Of a stretch of 64,000 nucleotides of DNA, positions 37,375 to 49,100 are shown piece after piece. The notes beneath the pieces are model-generated. The model did not search any database. It was given only the letters and a program-made list of their open reading frames with translations, and was not told the DNA's origin. The stretch is from positions 7,342,284 through 7,406,283 of the forward strand of contig JASKMD010000014.1 of assembly GCA_030144725.1 (NCBI GenBank). The letters are read 5' to 3'. The DNA is from Haematococcus lacustris. Taxonomy: Eukaryota; Chlorophyta; Chlorophyceae; Chlamydomonadales; Haematococcaceae. The position numbers were made by a program, and so were the translations under genes. Position 1 is the first letter of the stretch; the number at the start of each line of letters is the position of its first letter.

Positions 37375-38696
37375 AATCTTGGCGTTGGCGCTCATGTTCG
37401 CCAGCGGTGTGCTGCTGCAGCTGCTGGGGTGCATACTGTGGCACAACTGGTGGCCCATGGTGTGTGCCACAGACTTCAAAAGTGCAAGCCAGCCGCATCA
37501 GTTGCATGTCACCTTGCGCAACCCATCCTCATGAAGCAGACGACTGTATGAGGGTTGTCAATGTGCTTGCAGCTGACAGGAATCATGTACATCTTGGTTC
37601 CCATGCCCTTCATATTCTTTGGATCGTCTCAAGGCAATGACGGCTATGCCCTATCTGGAAGCTCTATGCAAAGCGGGTGAGCTCTCACTTGGCAGTACCT
37701 ACTGTGGATCTGTGCTAACAGATCTTCCTCATGCCTCTCATGCCAGCAACCTAGAAGCAGCCTAGCGCAAAAGAAGCCCAGCGAGCACAGCAGCAGAAAG
37801 TTGCAGCAGCAAGCACAGCAGGAGCAACAACGTGTACAGCAGGAGCAGGAGAGGCAGCAGCTACATCTGTGGGACCATGATGTCATTGTGCAGCACTGGC
37901 AGCATCAGTTGCAACGCATGCCCCTCGTGTGCCACCTTGTCTATCTGCGCCCTTGCCCCAGCATCATAGCACCTCCTGACAGATTAGCCTGCGCTGCCCT
38001 TTGCTGGCGCCCACGTCCACAAGTGCTGCTTTCCTGGCAGTTGACACACAGGCCCTGTTCTTCCCAATCATTGCACATGCCCGGCTGAGGCAGGCCAGGC
38101 CAGGCCACCCCTGGTAATTAAGCCAGGTCGGACTGGGTCAGGACAGGTCAGGTTAGGCCGGATCGACTCGGGACAGGCTGAGGCCACGCCTGTTGATGCA
38201 GGTGGGCGGACGCTGGCAAGTTCCTGACTGGCTTCTCAGCGGTGGGCTCCATTGCCATACCTGCCATCCTGGCCCATGCTCAGGTGCAGCAAGGCGCCTA
38301 GGGGTATAAGTGCTGGGTTTGTGTGTTGCAGCAGCGCCAACAGGCATAGGCCATGCAACGGTCATGATGTAGCTAGGGGGTGCCTGGGGGGTCCATGGGG
38401 GTCTACAGCAGCTTACCTGCTGCCTGGGGCACAGGGGAGGTCAATGCTGTCGCTACTAGGCCTGTGTTCCCTGTCTGCCTTGCAGTCAGGCAGCAGGCAG
38501 ATGCCCATGGCCAGGGTGGCATATTGCAGGCAGCGCACATGATGGAAGCCAACTGCCCTGGTGGTGAAGGAGGTTAAGTTGGTTGCATGTGCAGGTCATT
38601 ACCATAGGTGCCCTGGTGATGGAGCTGGCTGCTGCCCTGGTTCTGGGGGGGACTGTGCTGGTGTATGACTACGCCAGCAGCAGGGACAGCTGGTGA
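37375..38696 (+). CDS. VPS55: VPS55 / LEPROT-family endosomal sorting membrane protein (5' end not found)
   Basis: Four exons in frame: 37375-37459, 37573-37676, 38202-38283, 38595-38696 (stop TGA). They give 123 residues; the family is usually about 130-140. Four hydrophobic segments carry family motifs: LLGCILWHNWWPM, YILVPMPFIFFG, KFLTGFSAVGSIAIP and IGALVMELAAALVL. From memory these align along the length of plant VPS55. Known family role: with VPS68, traffic from late endosome to vacuole, in the endosomal membrane. All introns have GT-AG ends and phases agree (0, 2, 0). The first exon enters in phase 2, so a short upstream coding exon must exist. A stop (TAA at 37,351) blocks a simple extension, and I could not place the start codon. 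Confidence 0.88.
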
Positions 38697-38715
38697 GGCA
38701 GCAGCTACAGTGAAG

Positions 38716-38815
38716 CTAGCAGCGCGGCAGCAGCGCGGCAGCAGCGCGGCAGCAGCGCGGCAGCAGCGCGGCAGCAGCGCGGCAGCAGCGCGGCAGCAGC
38801 GCGGCAGCAGCGGAG
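38716..38815. repeat. 11-bp array (GCGGCAGCAGC)n
   Basis: About nine near-perfect copies just downstream of the VPS55 stop codon, probably in its 3' untranslated region. All frames read low-complexity QRGSSAAAAR-like repeats. Confidence 0.9.
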
Positions 38816-41512
38816 GGCCAGCTAGGGGTTGCTGGCTGGGGTTTGCTGTCTGCACTACTGGGAAGTGTAGGGTCACCTGCACCAGTGGCAGGGACAGCAG
38901 ATGCGGGCGAAGCAGGAGTGGTAATGACAGTGCAGCAGCAGGATGGGAATGCAGTGGCAGAGGCTGGAGCAGCGCACTTCAGTGACCTGTGCAGCCAGCA
39001 AGCTGCAGAAAGCCAGACAAGAGGTTCACCACAGGCTACCGCTGACGGCAGTGCAACAGCAGGGATGCAGGGTGGAGGCTTGGAACGCAATTGCTTCGCT
39101 ACCAGGGTTGCAACTCATAGAGCCGGAGGGTGTCCTTCACTTGCCTGTTCTTAGGCCTAGTGCAAGCCCTCATGACTGGGAAAGTATGCAGGGGCTGACG
39201 TGTTAGGTGCGGGTTCTTTGTGTACGGCGTTGGGAATTGTGGGGGGTGCCCAAGCTGAAGGAGGGGTTGAGGGCAAGGCTGATGAGTTGCTTGACGGCCT
39301 GGGTTAGTCGCTGACTCAGCGGCCTGGTTGGTCCGGATGGTTAGTGAGATGACTGGGAGGGACGCAGCCTAGAGCTTCAAGGCCCCCACACACTTATGTT
39401 CAACACATGCAAGCAAGACATGCCGAGGTGGTGACCTGTGGGTAACCGGGTGCACCCTTGATGACTACAAACCCCATGGCCATCAGTCAAACAGGCTCGT
39501 CAACGGCATCAATGACAGTCATATACGGATCAAACATGCATCCCTAAACAGTTCTAAATACTTCAGCGGTATGGGTCAGTGGCATTACTAGCTGCCACAA
39601 CACGCGTTAAGCCCAATTGTTTGTCCAGCCTTGAGCCATGATGGCCATGGTCAGTGTGCTGGGCTGCTGCTAGAGCCCACTGGGCTGATGACCACACTGA
39701 CCCACGCAGCGCTGGATGTAGATGGTCACAGCAATTAGCACAGAGCTCCGTCCTGGTGACTCGCAAGCCAGGCTCTCGCCCAGGCTCTGAGGCTGCCTGT
39801 ATGGCTGGCTGGCTGATCAGGGGTTGTGATCAGGGGTTGGCTGATCAGGGGTTGTTCACAGAGCTCCCACATAGTCTTGTCAAGACATCCATGCACAGAG
39901 CCTAGCAACATGTGGCCCTTCACACCTTTCAAATGTACATCAGCGGCATGGGGTGGCATGATTGCAAGCTGCCATCACAGGCTGCAACAACACTAGTCAA
40001 GTCTCATTGTTTGTCTGACCTCCAGCCATGATGTGCATGGCCACTTGTCTGCCTATGGATGGTGTCAGGACCCACTGGGCTGACAACCTCACTGACACTC
40101 ACACAGTGTCTGTTCTGTACCAACCTGTTGCATTGCAACCTCAACTACTCCCAACTGCTGTCTGTCAGCCTCAAAACCGCCCTCACCACTCATCTGTGGG
40201 CGAAGAGACTGCTTAGATGGCCACCGGCTCGTCACCGGCTGCTACCTGCCGCCCAGCCAGTTTCGGCTCAGCATCAGCCCATTCAGCATCAGCCCATTCA
40301 GCACCATCCCATTCAGCATCAGCCCATTCAGCACCGCTTAAATAGATCATGGTTAGGGCCAGTTCCACATACGGGTGGGTCTTCACATCGTGCAGCCTGC
40401 GTGTCGCCTCCTGACAGCTTCACAAAGCCAGCATCAACCCTTTCTGCTCCGATGTTGGAAAACCATGGTCAGGGCGAGCTTCGCATACGGGAACACCTTT
40501 ACATCGTGCAGCCTGCGTGTCCGCTCCTGACGGCTTCCACCGCCAGCCTGATCAGATCTCAAGGCCTGCAAGGGGAGAGATCAGGCACGCCAGCACCAGC
40601 CTAGACGCTGGCTGCCTACAGACTCACTCGGCCTGCCTGCTGGCCACCTTCGCTCTTTGCTGCTGTCTCCCTGCTGGCTCTCCACCATGATAATGATCCA
40701 ACGGGCAAGGTCATAAGCCAGTGCGGGGCCAAGTTTGATGCACCAGTGTGCAGGAGGGAAGATGTTTGTGGTGTCCATGCAGCACTGGGCGGGGCAGCCC
40801 CAATGAAAGAGCAGCACACTGCCGGGCCGGCTCCATAGTCCTAAGGCCGGCAGCAGAATGGGATGAGCGCAACATACCTCCACCTTACATGTCCAGTGTG
40901 CACAGCCCTACCAGCAGCCCTCTCAGCCTTAGCCCGCACACTCCCCGCCAACCATCATGCTCAACCCAATACACAAACGTATACTACTAACCAGATAGCT
41001 TAGGCAACACCACCTGGCCAGCTAAGCGCAGTAAGGCTGAGCAGGTCACCTAGTCCACCCAGGCTGGCCACGGCAAGGGCTAGACTACCGTGCTCCCTGC
41101 TACGTGGCCATGGTTGCCTGCGGATCTGTGAAGGGTGAACTAGAACAACATTTCCGCTAACGCTACCTCCAGACACACAAGGTGGTCTTGCATGGTCTCA
41201 CTCACACAAGGGCATGGGGCAATGATTTACTGCCAGCCCATGCTCACAGCGGGCCCATGCCATGAGCTGCCCACCTCCTTTAAATCCCATGTGGATGAGT
41301 AGACTTGGCCAGAGCTCAGTGATACGGGCACTCTTATAAACGCCTGCTTGCATGCACACATCCTGACGCCTCATGCACTTACACAGGAGGCCAGCAAGGG
41401 GAGAGGGGGAGAGGGGGTGTTAACAATGAGAACACGTAGCTTAGGGGAGAGGTAAATAAGGGGGTTTCGCAATAAGAGCACGTGGCTCATATTTGAACAC
41501 CTCAGGGCTTAC
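38816..41512. other. Intergenic region with diverged duplicated blocks
   Basis: No confident gene. Blocks around 39,590-39,730 and 39,965-40,090 are diverged copies (both contain GAGCCATGATG or CAGCCATGATG, and CCCACTGGGCTGA). 40,260-40,335 is a 15-bp array (CCCATTCAGCATCAG). About 40,347-40,460 and 40,463-40,576 form a 116-bp tandem duplication (ATCGTGCAGCCTGCGTGTC). A minus-strand stretch at 40,870-40,650 reads GPALAYDLARWIIIMVESQQ and could be an exon, but has no partner. Confidence 0.5.
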
Positions 41513-41805
41513 CCTTCTGATCCTCCTCTTGCTTACTCCATGGGTAGTTGCCATGCTTTCCAGCTCATAATCGACTAAGGCCAAGGGGATGTCGTTCCCG
41601 GTGTACGTAGCATGCACTTTGGAAAAGATAGTCCGCACCCCTTGCTCCACGTCGAAAGCCGCTGCCGACGGCGTTAAACTACGCGAATGCGAGACACGGT
41701 GCAGCGATGACTGTCTTGGCCTCTCCGCGAAGAGCACTTGCGCCGGACGCGTAGCCCCCTCACCTGAGCGGATGGCTGACGCACTGCGCGACGACAAAAG
41801 GCTGA
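41513..41805 (-). CDS. Orphan exon of an unrecognised gene
   Basis: A minus-strand frame with serine/arginine-rich sequence, then AFDVEQGVRTIFSKVHATY and LALVDYELESMATTHGV, ending at a strong donor (AGAAGG|GTAAGC at 41,513/41,512). A possible acceptor (GCTATCAG) lies near 41,805. Composition and the lack of low complexity in its second half suggest real coding. I recognise no domain and found no flanking exon with a matching phase. Confidence 0.4.
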
Positions 41806-43184
41806 TAGCGCCAAGCTACTAGGGTTGTGACAGCCCGCTTCCGGGCGAAAGCCGCCCCTGCGCAAGCAAGCTGTGCACGCATCCTGCCGCGGAAACGTAA
41901 CGCGACGTGCGTCCAAGCAATGCGGCTCGTATACGCTACGTGCGAACAGGTTAGACTAGATTGCTTCACGGATGCCCTTTTTCACGGATGTTCTTGTCAA
42001 TGCGACCAGGCAACCCGGACGCAAGGCCATGCAGGAACATGACCTGGCTCTATGCCCTTTCAGTCTTCGGCGAGTTGCTCCAAGGATGCAATCCTGGTTG
42101 TCTTCGACTTTCTCCTCCTCCCTTGCGCACTCCGTGGCAGCTGCTGAGCCACAGGGCTTGTTCATGGGCAACCCACAACAGACCAACACACAAATAAGGA
42201 ACATCACCAGCTACACCAACACTGGTATCATGTATGCCTCCACGCCTCTGGCATCTCATAAGTCTCATGCCTCTGGCATCTCACAAGCACCCGCACGCAT
42301 GCACACCTTCTTATCAAAAGCACCACAGCACCCTCAATGCATAGCCTGAGTGCAGAGCCTCCACACGCTCATGTGAAGACATCCTTGCAGAAGATGCCAA
42401 GGTGTTGACCTGCAGTAATCGGGTACACCCTCCATGATTGCAAATTTCAAAAACGTTGGCACCTTATCTCCCAAGACCACAGAATTTTTCATCAAAACAA
42501 CCCCCAAGATTGTTGGCACGTTGCTACGGCTCTGAAGATGTACCCATGGTGCCATGTGAGCTGTGCAATGCTATGCATCGCAAACGCATGGTGCAGAGCC
42601 ATGCCACTGCTCATCTTGCACACTGCTTATCTTACAAGACAGACCCTGCTCATTGGTATTGACGGCGTAGGATGAAACTGATGATGTAGCTACGTGAGTG
42701 GGGAAGGGGGAGCGGTCACACCATCATGCATCTTGGCAAACACTTCAGCACCAGATCCCTGTTCCAACCTGGTGCATTGCTGCCGTTCTAACCATTGCCA
42801 CGGCTGCCACCGCTGCTATCCTTGCCTTCTTTGCTGATTGTAGTCCCTAACACAGAGCCCTGTGACGGTGCCCTGAACCCCAACACCTTTCTACACTCGG
42901 TGCTGCTGCTGCTGCTGCTGCCGCTGCCGCTGCTGCCTCTCAACTCCAGCGCCTGCCGCCCCCCACAACACACTGCCTGGTCTAGCCCGGTGCTGAGGAA
43001 CATGCTGGTACTGCTGCACTGTGGCCCGGCTCACAGCCATCCAGCCAACAGCCTCCTGCTGCTGGGTCCCACCACACCCACCACACCACACACACTACAC
43101 CCAGCTTGCTGAGTCGCACCACACCCAGCCTAGCCTAGCCTAGCCTAGCCCCCTGCCGCTGGATCCAGCCACACCCAGCCCAGC
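41806..43184. other. Region downstream of the acyltransferase gene
   Basis: Contains a leucine-coding CTG run (42,900-42,940), a CCTAG pentamer run (43,126-43,152) and a TTACA at 42,632, which is TGTAA on the minus strand and a candidate poly(A) signal for the acyltransferase about 550 nt past its stop. Part of 42,360-42,440 is a diverged copy of 39,395-39,480. No gene is recognised. Confidence 0.45.
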
Positions 43185-46100
43185 CTAGGACCCCGATGCT
43201 GCCAGCCTCCGCACCTCTGCCCAAGCTTTGGCGACCTGCGAGTGGTGCAGCACCACCTCAGCCGCCGCCATGAAGCTGTCATGCACGCCCTTGTTCACCC
43301 TGGGAGCCAGGTCGCCAGCAGGTGGCTCAACTGCCCCAAAGTAAAACGGCGTGGCTGTGGCCATCAACAGGGTGCCGGTGAGGGCGCATGCCAGCAGGGA
43401 AGGCAGTGGCGGCAGCCCAGCCTGCTGCAGTGCCCGTGGCAGCTGTGACTCCGCCAGCAGCAGAGGACCCTGCAGCAAAGACACGAGTGGGGCGGTGGGC
43501 AGCAGCTGACTCCACCTGGCTGGCAGTTGCTGCTTCCCACCTTGACACAATCCGTCTTGCCAACACTGCCAAATTCTGTGTGGCGGGGCAGCTCAGCAGG
43601 CAAGCCAGCAGCAGCTGGGCATTACAATTGGACGCGTGTTTTCATGACTGCATGTACGCTTGACACCCTCGTTCTGGCAATCATGTCATGTGTCAGCACC
43701 TTCTGAGCTGGCTACAAGCAGCCAAGGCCAGCCCGGCTTACCTGCAGCGCGAAGAACACTGTGATCTTGCCAGTCCAGGGACCCCAGAAACGTGGCATCT
43801 CCATGTACAACATCCACTCATGCATCAAGCCGCTGACCTGCGGTGCGTCAGGGCAAGGGGTGGAAGCCAGGGAGGGGTTCAGCAGGGCTTGGACTGGAGG
43901 AGCAGGTCAGGTCGGTCATTGAGGCGCAGCAGCCATACTCAACAGCAGGCGCTGGGGCCGGGGCCTGGGCTGAGGCCAGGGCCGGGGTGCAAAAGGCAAA
44001 CTTGAACAGGCAAACGGCACTGCACAGCCTTTGGGGTCTTCAGCGCACCAGGAAGGTCGCGAGTGTCCCGACAACGCGCCGCCACCGTTTTGACCGGGCC
44101 GCGACGTCACCGGCGGTACGAGGCTTAGAACCGGCACCCGCGCTTGCCATGCTAGGCTTGCAAGAGCCGTGAGACTGCGAGCTGGGGTCTGGCTCGGCGC
44201 GGTCCGCGTGTAAGCCTTGATTGCTATTGTGTCCACAACCAGACAGCGGCTGAGGGCGCTTGATCCCGACATCCATTGCGGGTGGGTTTAATGCGCCGGG
44301 GCTGTAAGGCTCGGTCTCTGCTTGTGACCTGCAAGTCGTAACATGTCGGCGACCGGGTTCCGAAAGTATCTGCGAAGCGCCGTTCCGCGGTTTGTCCAAA
44401 TGCTGGGACGCGGGCTGGGGCATGGTTGAGAGGTCGCGTGCATCAGCGCGGCGTGCGACGAGACGGCCTGCACGCCCAGTAGCGGGGCAGAGAGTGAGAT
44501 CAGGAGCAATCTTGCAACACATTACTGCACACATTGCGACACGTTGATGGGCACAAGGCTCAGGCTGTTAAAGCCATGCGTCTTATAGACGTACTGGCGT
44601 GCCCTCCAGCGTGCCTCCCATCCCCACGGAGCCTTCTTCATAGGCAACGACCACAACTACAAACTCCCTCACCCAAGTCCGCCTCCCAAGCTGCCTCCCC
44701 CGCCTCCCCCACCCCACCCTTCCGCACCCACCCACTCACCCCTCACCTTCCATGATGGGGTCATACACTAGAGCCCGCAGGACAGCGCTGGTGGCAGTGT
44801 TCCAACGCCGGCCCCAGAAGTCAGCCAGGGACGTGCTCTGCAACCACCACCCTCAACCACCAACTGCAACCACCACCCTCAGCTCCTATCTTAACCACCA
44901 CCATCCATACCTCACGGCCCCTCAACCACTCCCACCACCTTTGACCACCAACACCGCTGATGACTTTACAGGTGGTTTCCAGCTGCCCCTGCCATGAGCT
45001 CAGCCAAGGACTTGGGCACCAGCAGCAGCTGCGGGTGCATCACCAGCTGCCAGGCTGGACCCTGTCTCTTCCTGCCACTTCCTCCACCCCTCCACCACCC
45101 AGCCATGCGCGTGCATCCGCCCTGGCAGCATACAGCGAGCAAGTGCACATGCCTCCTCCCACGCTCTCCAGGCCCTGCTCTTGCCGCATGCTGCCATGCG
45201 CTGCTGCCACTCGCCAGGCCTTGGCTCCACCAGGCTTCTCTACTGCCACCACCGCAAGCAGGAGGGTGGGGAGGCAGGGAGGGTTGGAGAGGCAGGGAGG
45301 GATGGATGGGAAGGAAGGGAGGGTTGAAGAGGCAGGGAGGGATGGATGGGATGAAAGGGAGGGGTGGAGAGGCAGGGATGGATGGATGGGATGCAAGGGA
45401 GATGTGGAGAGTAGGGGTGGAGCTGTACCTGCCATGGATGGTCAAAAGAGGGGATGATGGTGAGCCCAAGTGCCCAGGTTGCCACTGCTGCTGCCATGTC
45501 CGCCATGCCGCCCAGGAGGCCCATCAGCGCCAGAGCTGCAGCCAGCAGTGAGGGACCAGCAGCCAGGAGCCAGCAGGCAGTGAGGGGCCAGCAGCCAGGA
45601 GCCAGCAGGCAGGCAGGAAGGAAGGAAGAAAGACACCGCCCTCGCCGAAGGAGGTGCATTAAGGGAGGAGAGTAGCCTTGGGGCATGCCGTTGCTACCCT
45701 CCCACCACCGACAGAAGTGCGTAGTAGGATTGTGAGCCTCCAATGCCGCAGCAAGGAATGGCAGGGCCAGACGTCAGCAGCTATCTGACTCATCAGGTAG
45801 CACTCTGCCGCCAGCACACCCAGCCACCAGCCTGAAGGGTCAAGGGAGCTGGGCCGGTGTTACGGTGTGCGGCCAGTTAATGGGCTCCAGCACCGCCAGC
45901 CTGTGCTAGCCTGGCAGACGGCGCTGCGGCCCTGTCGTGGCTCACCTGCCACCAGCTGCCTGGGCCCTGGAGGCAGTTCAGTGGTCACCAGCACATGAGC
46001 AGTCACGCCCACCAGGCCTGCAGGGGCAGGGGTTGATGCAGGGGTGGGGGTCAGCCTTAGGGGCAGGGGGCAAGGGGCAAGGGGTAAGGTGCAGAGGGCG

Positions 46101-49100
46101 GGGGCAGGGGCGAGTCTGTGTTATCCCACCCCCCCATGCCTCTACCCACCCATCTTGACCATGGATGTGAGCAGCAGCTGGAAGGGGGGGCCGCCTGAGT
46201 CCTGCAGCCTGCCCTGCTTCATGGCATGCGACCCGTCAGGGCTGGACTCTGCATGGCACCGGGCAGCAGCAAGAAACTACAAGTAGAGCAGCAGGCGTGT
46301 CACAGCGCAGGGGTGGGGTGGGGTGGGGTGGGGTGGGGTGGGGTGGGGTGGGGTGGGGTGGGGTGGGGTGGGGTGGGGTGGGGTGGGGTGGGGTGGGGTG
46401 GGGTGGGGTGGGGTGGGGTGGGGTGGGGTGGGGTGGGGTGGGGTGGGGTGGGGTGGGGTGGGGTGGGGTGGGGTGGGGTGGGGTGGGGTGGGGTGGGGTG
46501 GGGTGGGGTGGGGTGGGGTGGGGTGGGGTGGGGTGGGGTGGGGTGGGGTGGGGTGGGGTGGGGTGGGGTGGGGTGGGGTGGGGTGGGGTGGGGTGGGGTG
46601 GGGTGGGGTGGGGTGGGGTGGGGTGGGGTGGGGTGGGGTGGGGTGGGGTGGGGTGGGGTGGGGTGGGGTGGGGTGGGGTGGGGTGGGGTGGGGTGGGGTG
46701 GGGTGGGGTGGGGTGGGGTGGGGTGGGGTGGGGTGGGGTGGGGTGGGGTGGGGTGGGGTGGGGTGGGGTGGGGTGGGGTGGGGTGGGGTGGGGTGGGGTG
46801 GGGTGGGGTGGGGGTGGGGTGGGGTGGGGTGGGGTGGGGTGGGGTGGGGTGGGGTGGGGTGGGGTGGGGTGGGGTGGGGTGGGGTGGGGTGGGGTGGGGT
46901 GGGGTGGGGTGGGGTGGGGTGGGGTGGGGTGGGGTGGGGTGGGGTGGGGTGGGGTGGGGTGGGGTGGGGTGGGGTGGGGTGGGGTGGGGTGGGGTGGGGT
47001 GGGGTGGGGTGGGGTGGGGTGGGGTGGGGTGGGGTGGGGTGGGGTGGGGTGGGGTGGGGTGGGGTGGGGTGGGGTGGGGTGGGGTGGGGTGGGGTGGGGT
47101 GGGGTGGGGTGGGGTGGGGTGGGGTGGGGTGGGGTGGGGTGGGGTGGGGTGGGGTGGGGTGGGGTGGGGTGGGGTGGGGTGGGGTGGGGTGGGGTGGGGT
47201 GGGGTGGGGTGGGGTGGGGTGGGGTGGGGTGGGGTGGGGTGGGGTGGGGTGGGGTGGGGTGGGGTGGGGTGGGGTGGGGTGGGGTGGGGTGGGGTGGGGT
47301 GGGGTGGGGTGGGGTGGGGTGGGGTGGGGTGGGGTGGGGTGGGGTGGGGTGGGGTGGGGTGGGGTGGGGTGGGGTGGGGTGGGGTGGGGTGGGGTGGGGT
47401 GGGGTGGGGTGGGGTGGGGTGGGGTGGGGTGGGGTGGGGTGGGGTGGGGTGGGGTGGGGTGGGGTGGGGTGGGGTGGGGTGGGGTGGGGTGGGGTGGGGT
47501 GGGGTGGGGTGGGGTGGGGTGGGGTGGGGTGGGGTGGGGTGGGGTGGGGTGGGGTGGGGTGGGGTGGGGTGGGGTGGGGTGGGGTGGGGTGGGGTGGGGT
47601 GGGGTGGGGTGGGGTGGGGTGGGGTGGGGTGGGGTGGGGTGGGGTGGGGTGGGGTGGGGTGGGGTGGGGTGGGGTGGGGTGGGGTGGGGTGGGGTGGGGT
47701 GGGGTGGGGTGGGGTGGGGTGGGGTGGGGTGGGGTGGGGTGGGGTGGGGTGGGGTGGGGTGGGGTGGGGTGGGGTGGGGTGGGGTGGGGTGGGGTGGGGT
47801 GGGGTGGGGTGGGGTGGGGTGGGGTGGGGTGGGGTGGGGTGGGGTGGGGTGGGGTGGGGTGGGGTGGGGTGGGGTGGGGTGGGGTGGGGTGGGGTGGGGT
47901 GGGGTGGGGTGGGGTGGGGTGGGGTGGGGTGGGGTGGGGTGGGGTGGGGTGGGGTGGGGTGGGGTGGGGTGGGGTGGGGTGGGGTGGGGTGGGGTGGGGT
48001 GGGGTGGGGTGGGGTGGGGTGGGGTGGGGTGGGGTGGGGTGCAGTGATTCGTTTTTTGCGTAATACGTAACGATCGGAACCAAAAGCTAGTTTTCGAGGC
48101 CCGCCTTTCGTTACCGAACGGGACCTTGCGTTGGCTGGCCTGGGTTGCCTCGTAACCGCGTTGGCTTCGTGCCATGTCCGAATTACGCGCAAGGCGGGGG
48201 CACAGCGATGGTGTTTGGAAAGCCAATAGGCCCGCTGGTACCACGAACAGGTTCCAGTCTGAGTGGCTCGAAGGCCGCGAGATGTGGCTTGTAGATTTCG
48301 GCTTGCAAGGCAACTTGTACCGCGTGCGCTGTACCGCTTGCGACTTAGTCCTAAACAGCCATCTGCATACCATTCAGAAGCATGAGGACAGCGCCAGACA
48401 CAAGCAGAACCTTGCAGCCAAACAGAAGAGCTCAGCAGCAGTGCAAGCCTTCAAGGCTGTGCTCACCACTGGGCGAGACAGAGCTGCAGCGAAACGCAAG
48501 CAGCAAATGGAAGATCCAGCCACCGTCACGCAGTTTGCAGCAGTGTTTTACCTGCTCAAGCTTGGCAGACCCATGACAGACATTGAGCACACCCCCGACC
48601 TATTCAGAGTCGCCAGGACTCCAGCCATTGCAGCCAAGCACTGGAAAGACGACAGCGCATGGCAGATTACAGAGGCCCTTTACTCAGTCATGCGCAAGCA
48701 TGACTTGGAGGTATTGCAGTCAGCAACATTCCTGTCCCTCAGCTTGGACGAGGCCACCACTGTGGACAACCGTGCTGTCATGTGTGTCCATGGCTATGTG
48801 GTTAAGGACTTCACGCGGCGTCCAGTCTTCCTGTACTTGAAAGAGGTATGCTTGCCTGCAGTAAAGTTGGAGTCTCTTACTAGTGGCCCTTGCCAACCCT
48901 ATGTGGTTTCACTGCTATTATCAGGTGCTGGAGAGCCCCACAGCAGATGAGTTGTTCAAGGTTCTCCTCTCAGTATTGGATGACACGGGCTTGCCACGAG
49001 CCCTGTGGCAGCGGGGGCTTGTGGCCCTGGGCACCGATGGCGCCAGTGTCATGGTTGGGTCACACAATGGCTTGGCCATTAAGGTCAGGAAGCAGTTGGC

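Noticed and set aside
40260..40335. Regular short repeats resembling a CRISPR array
   Set aside because: A 15-bp unit directly joined without unique spacers in nuclear eukaryotic DNA. The other arrays in the window are likewise contiguous tandem repeats.
46311..48041. (GGGGT)n as telomeric repeat
   Set aside because: The chlamydomonad telomere unit is TTTTAGGG or TTTAGGG. This array is interstitial, lies inside a gene with exons on both sides, and recurs in short form at 21 kb.
46226..48373. Open frames of 574-698 codons on both strands (WGGVG and PTPPH repeats)
   Set aside because: They are translations of the (GGGGT)n array, open in every frame because the 5-bp unit contains no stop; they extend only a little into flanking sequence.
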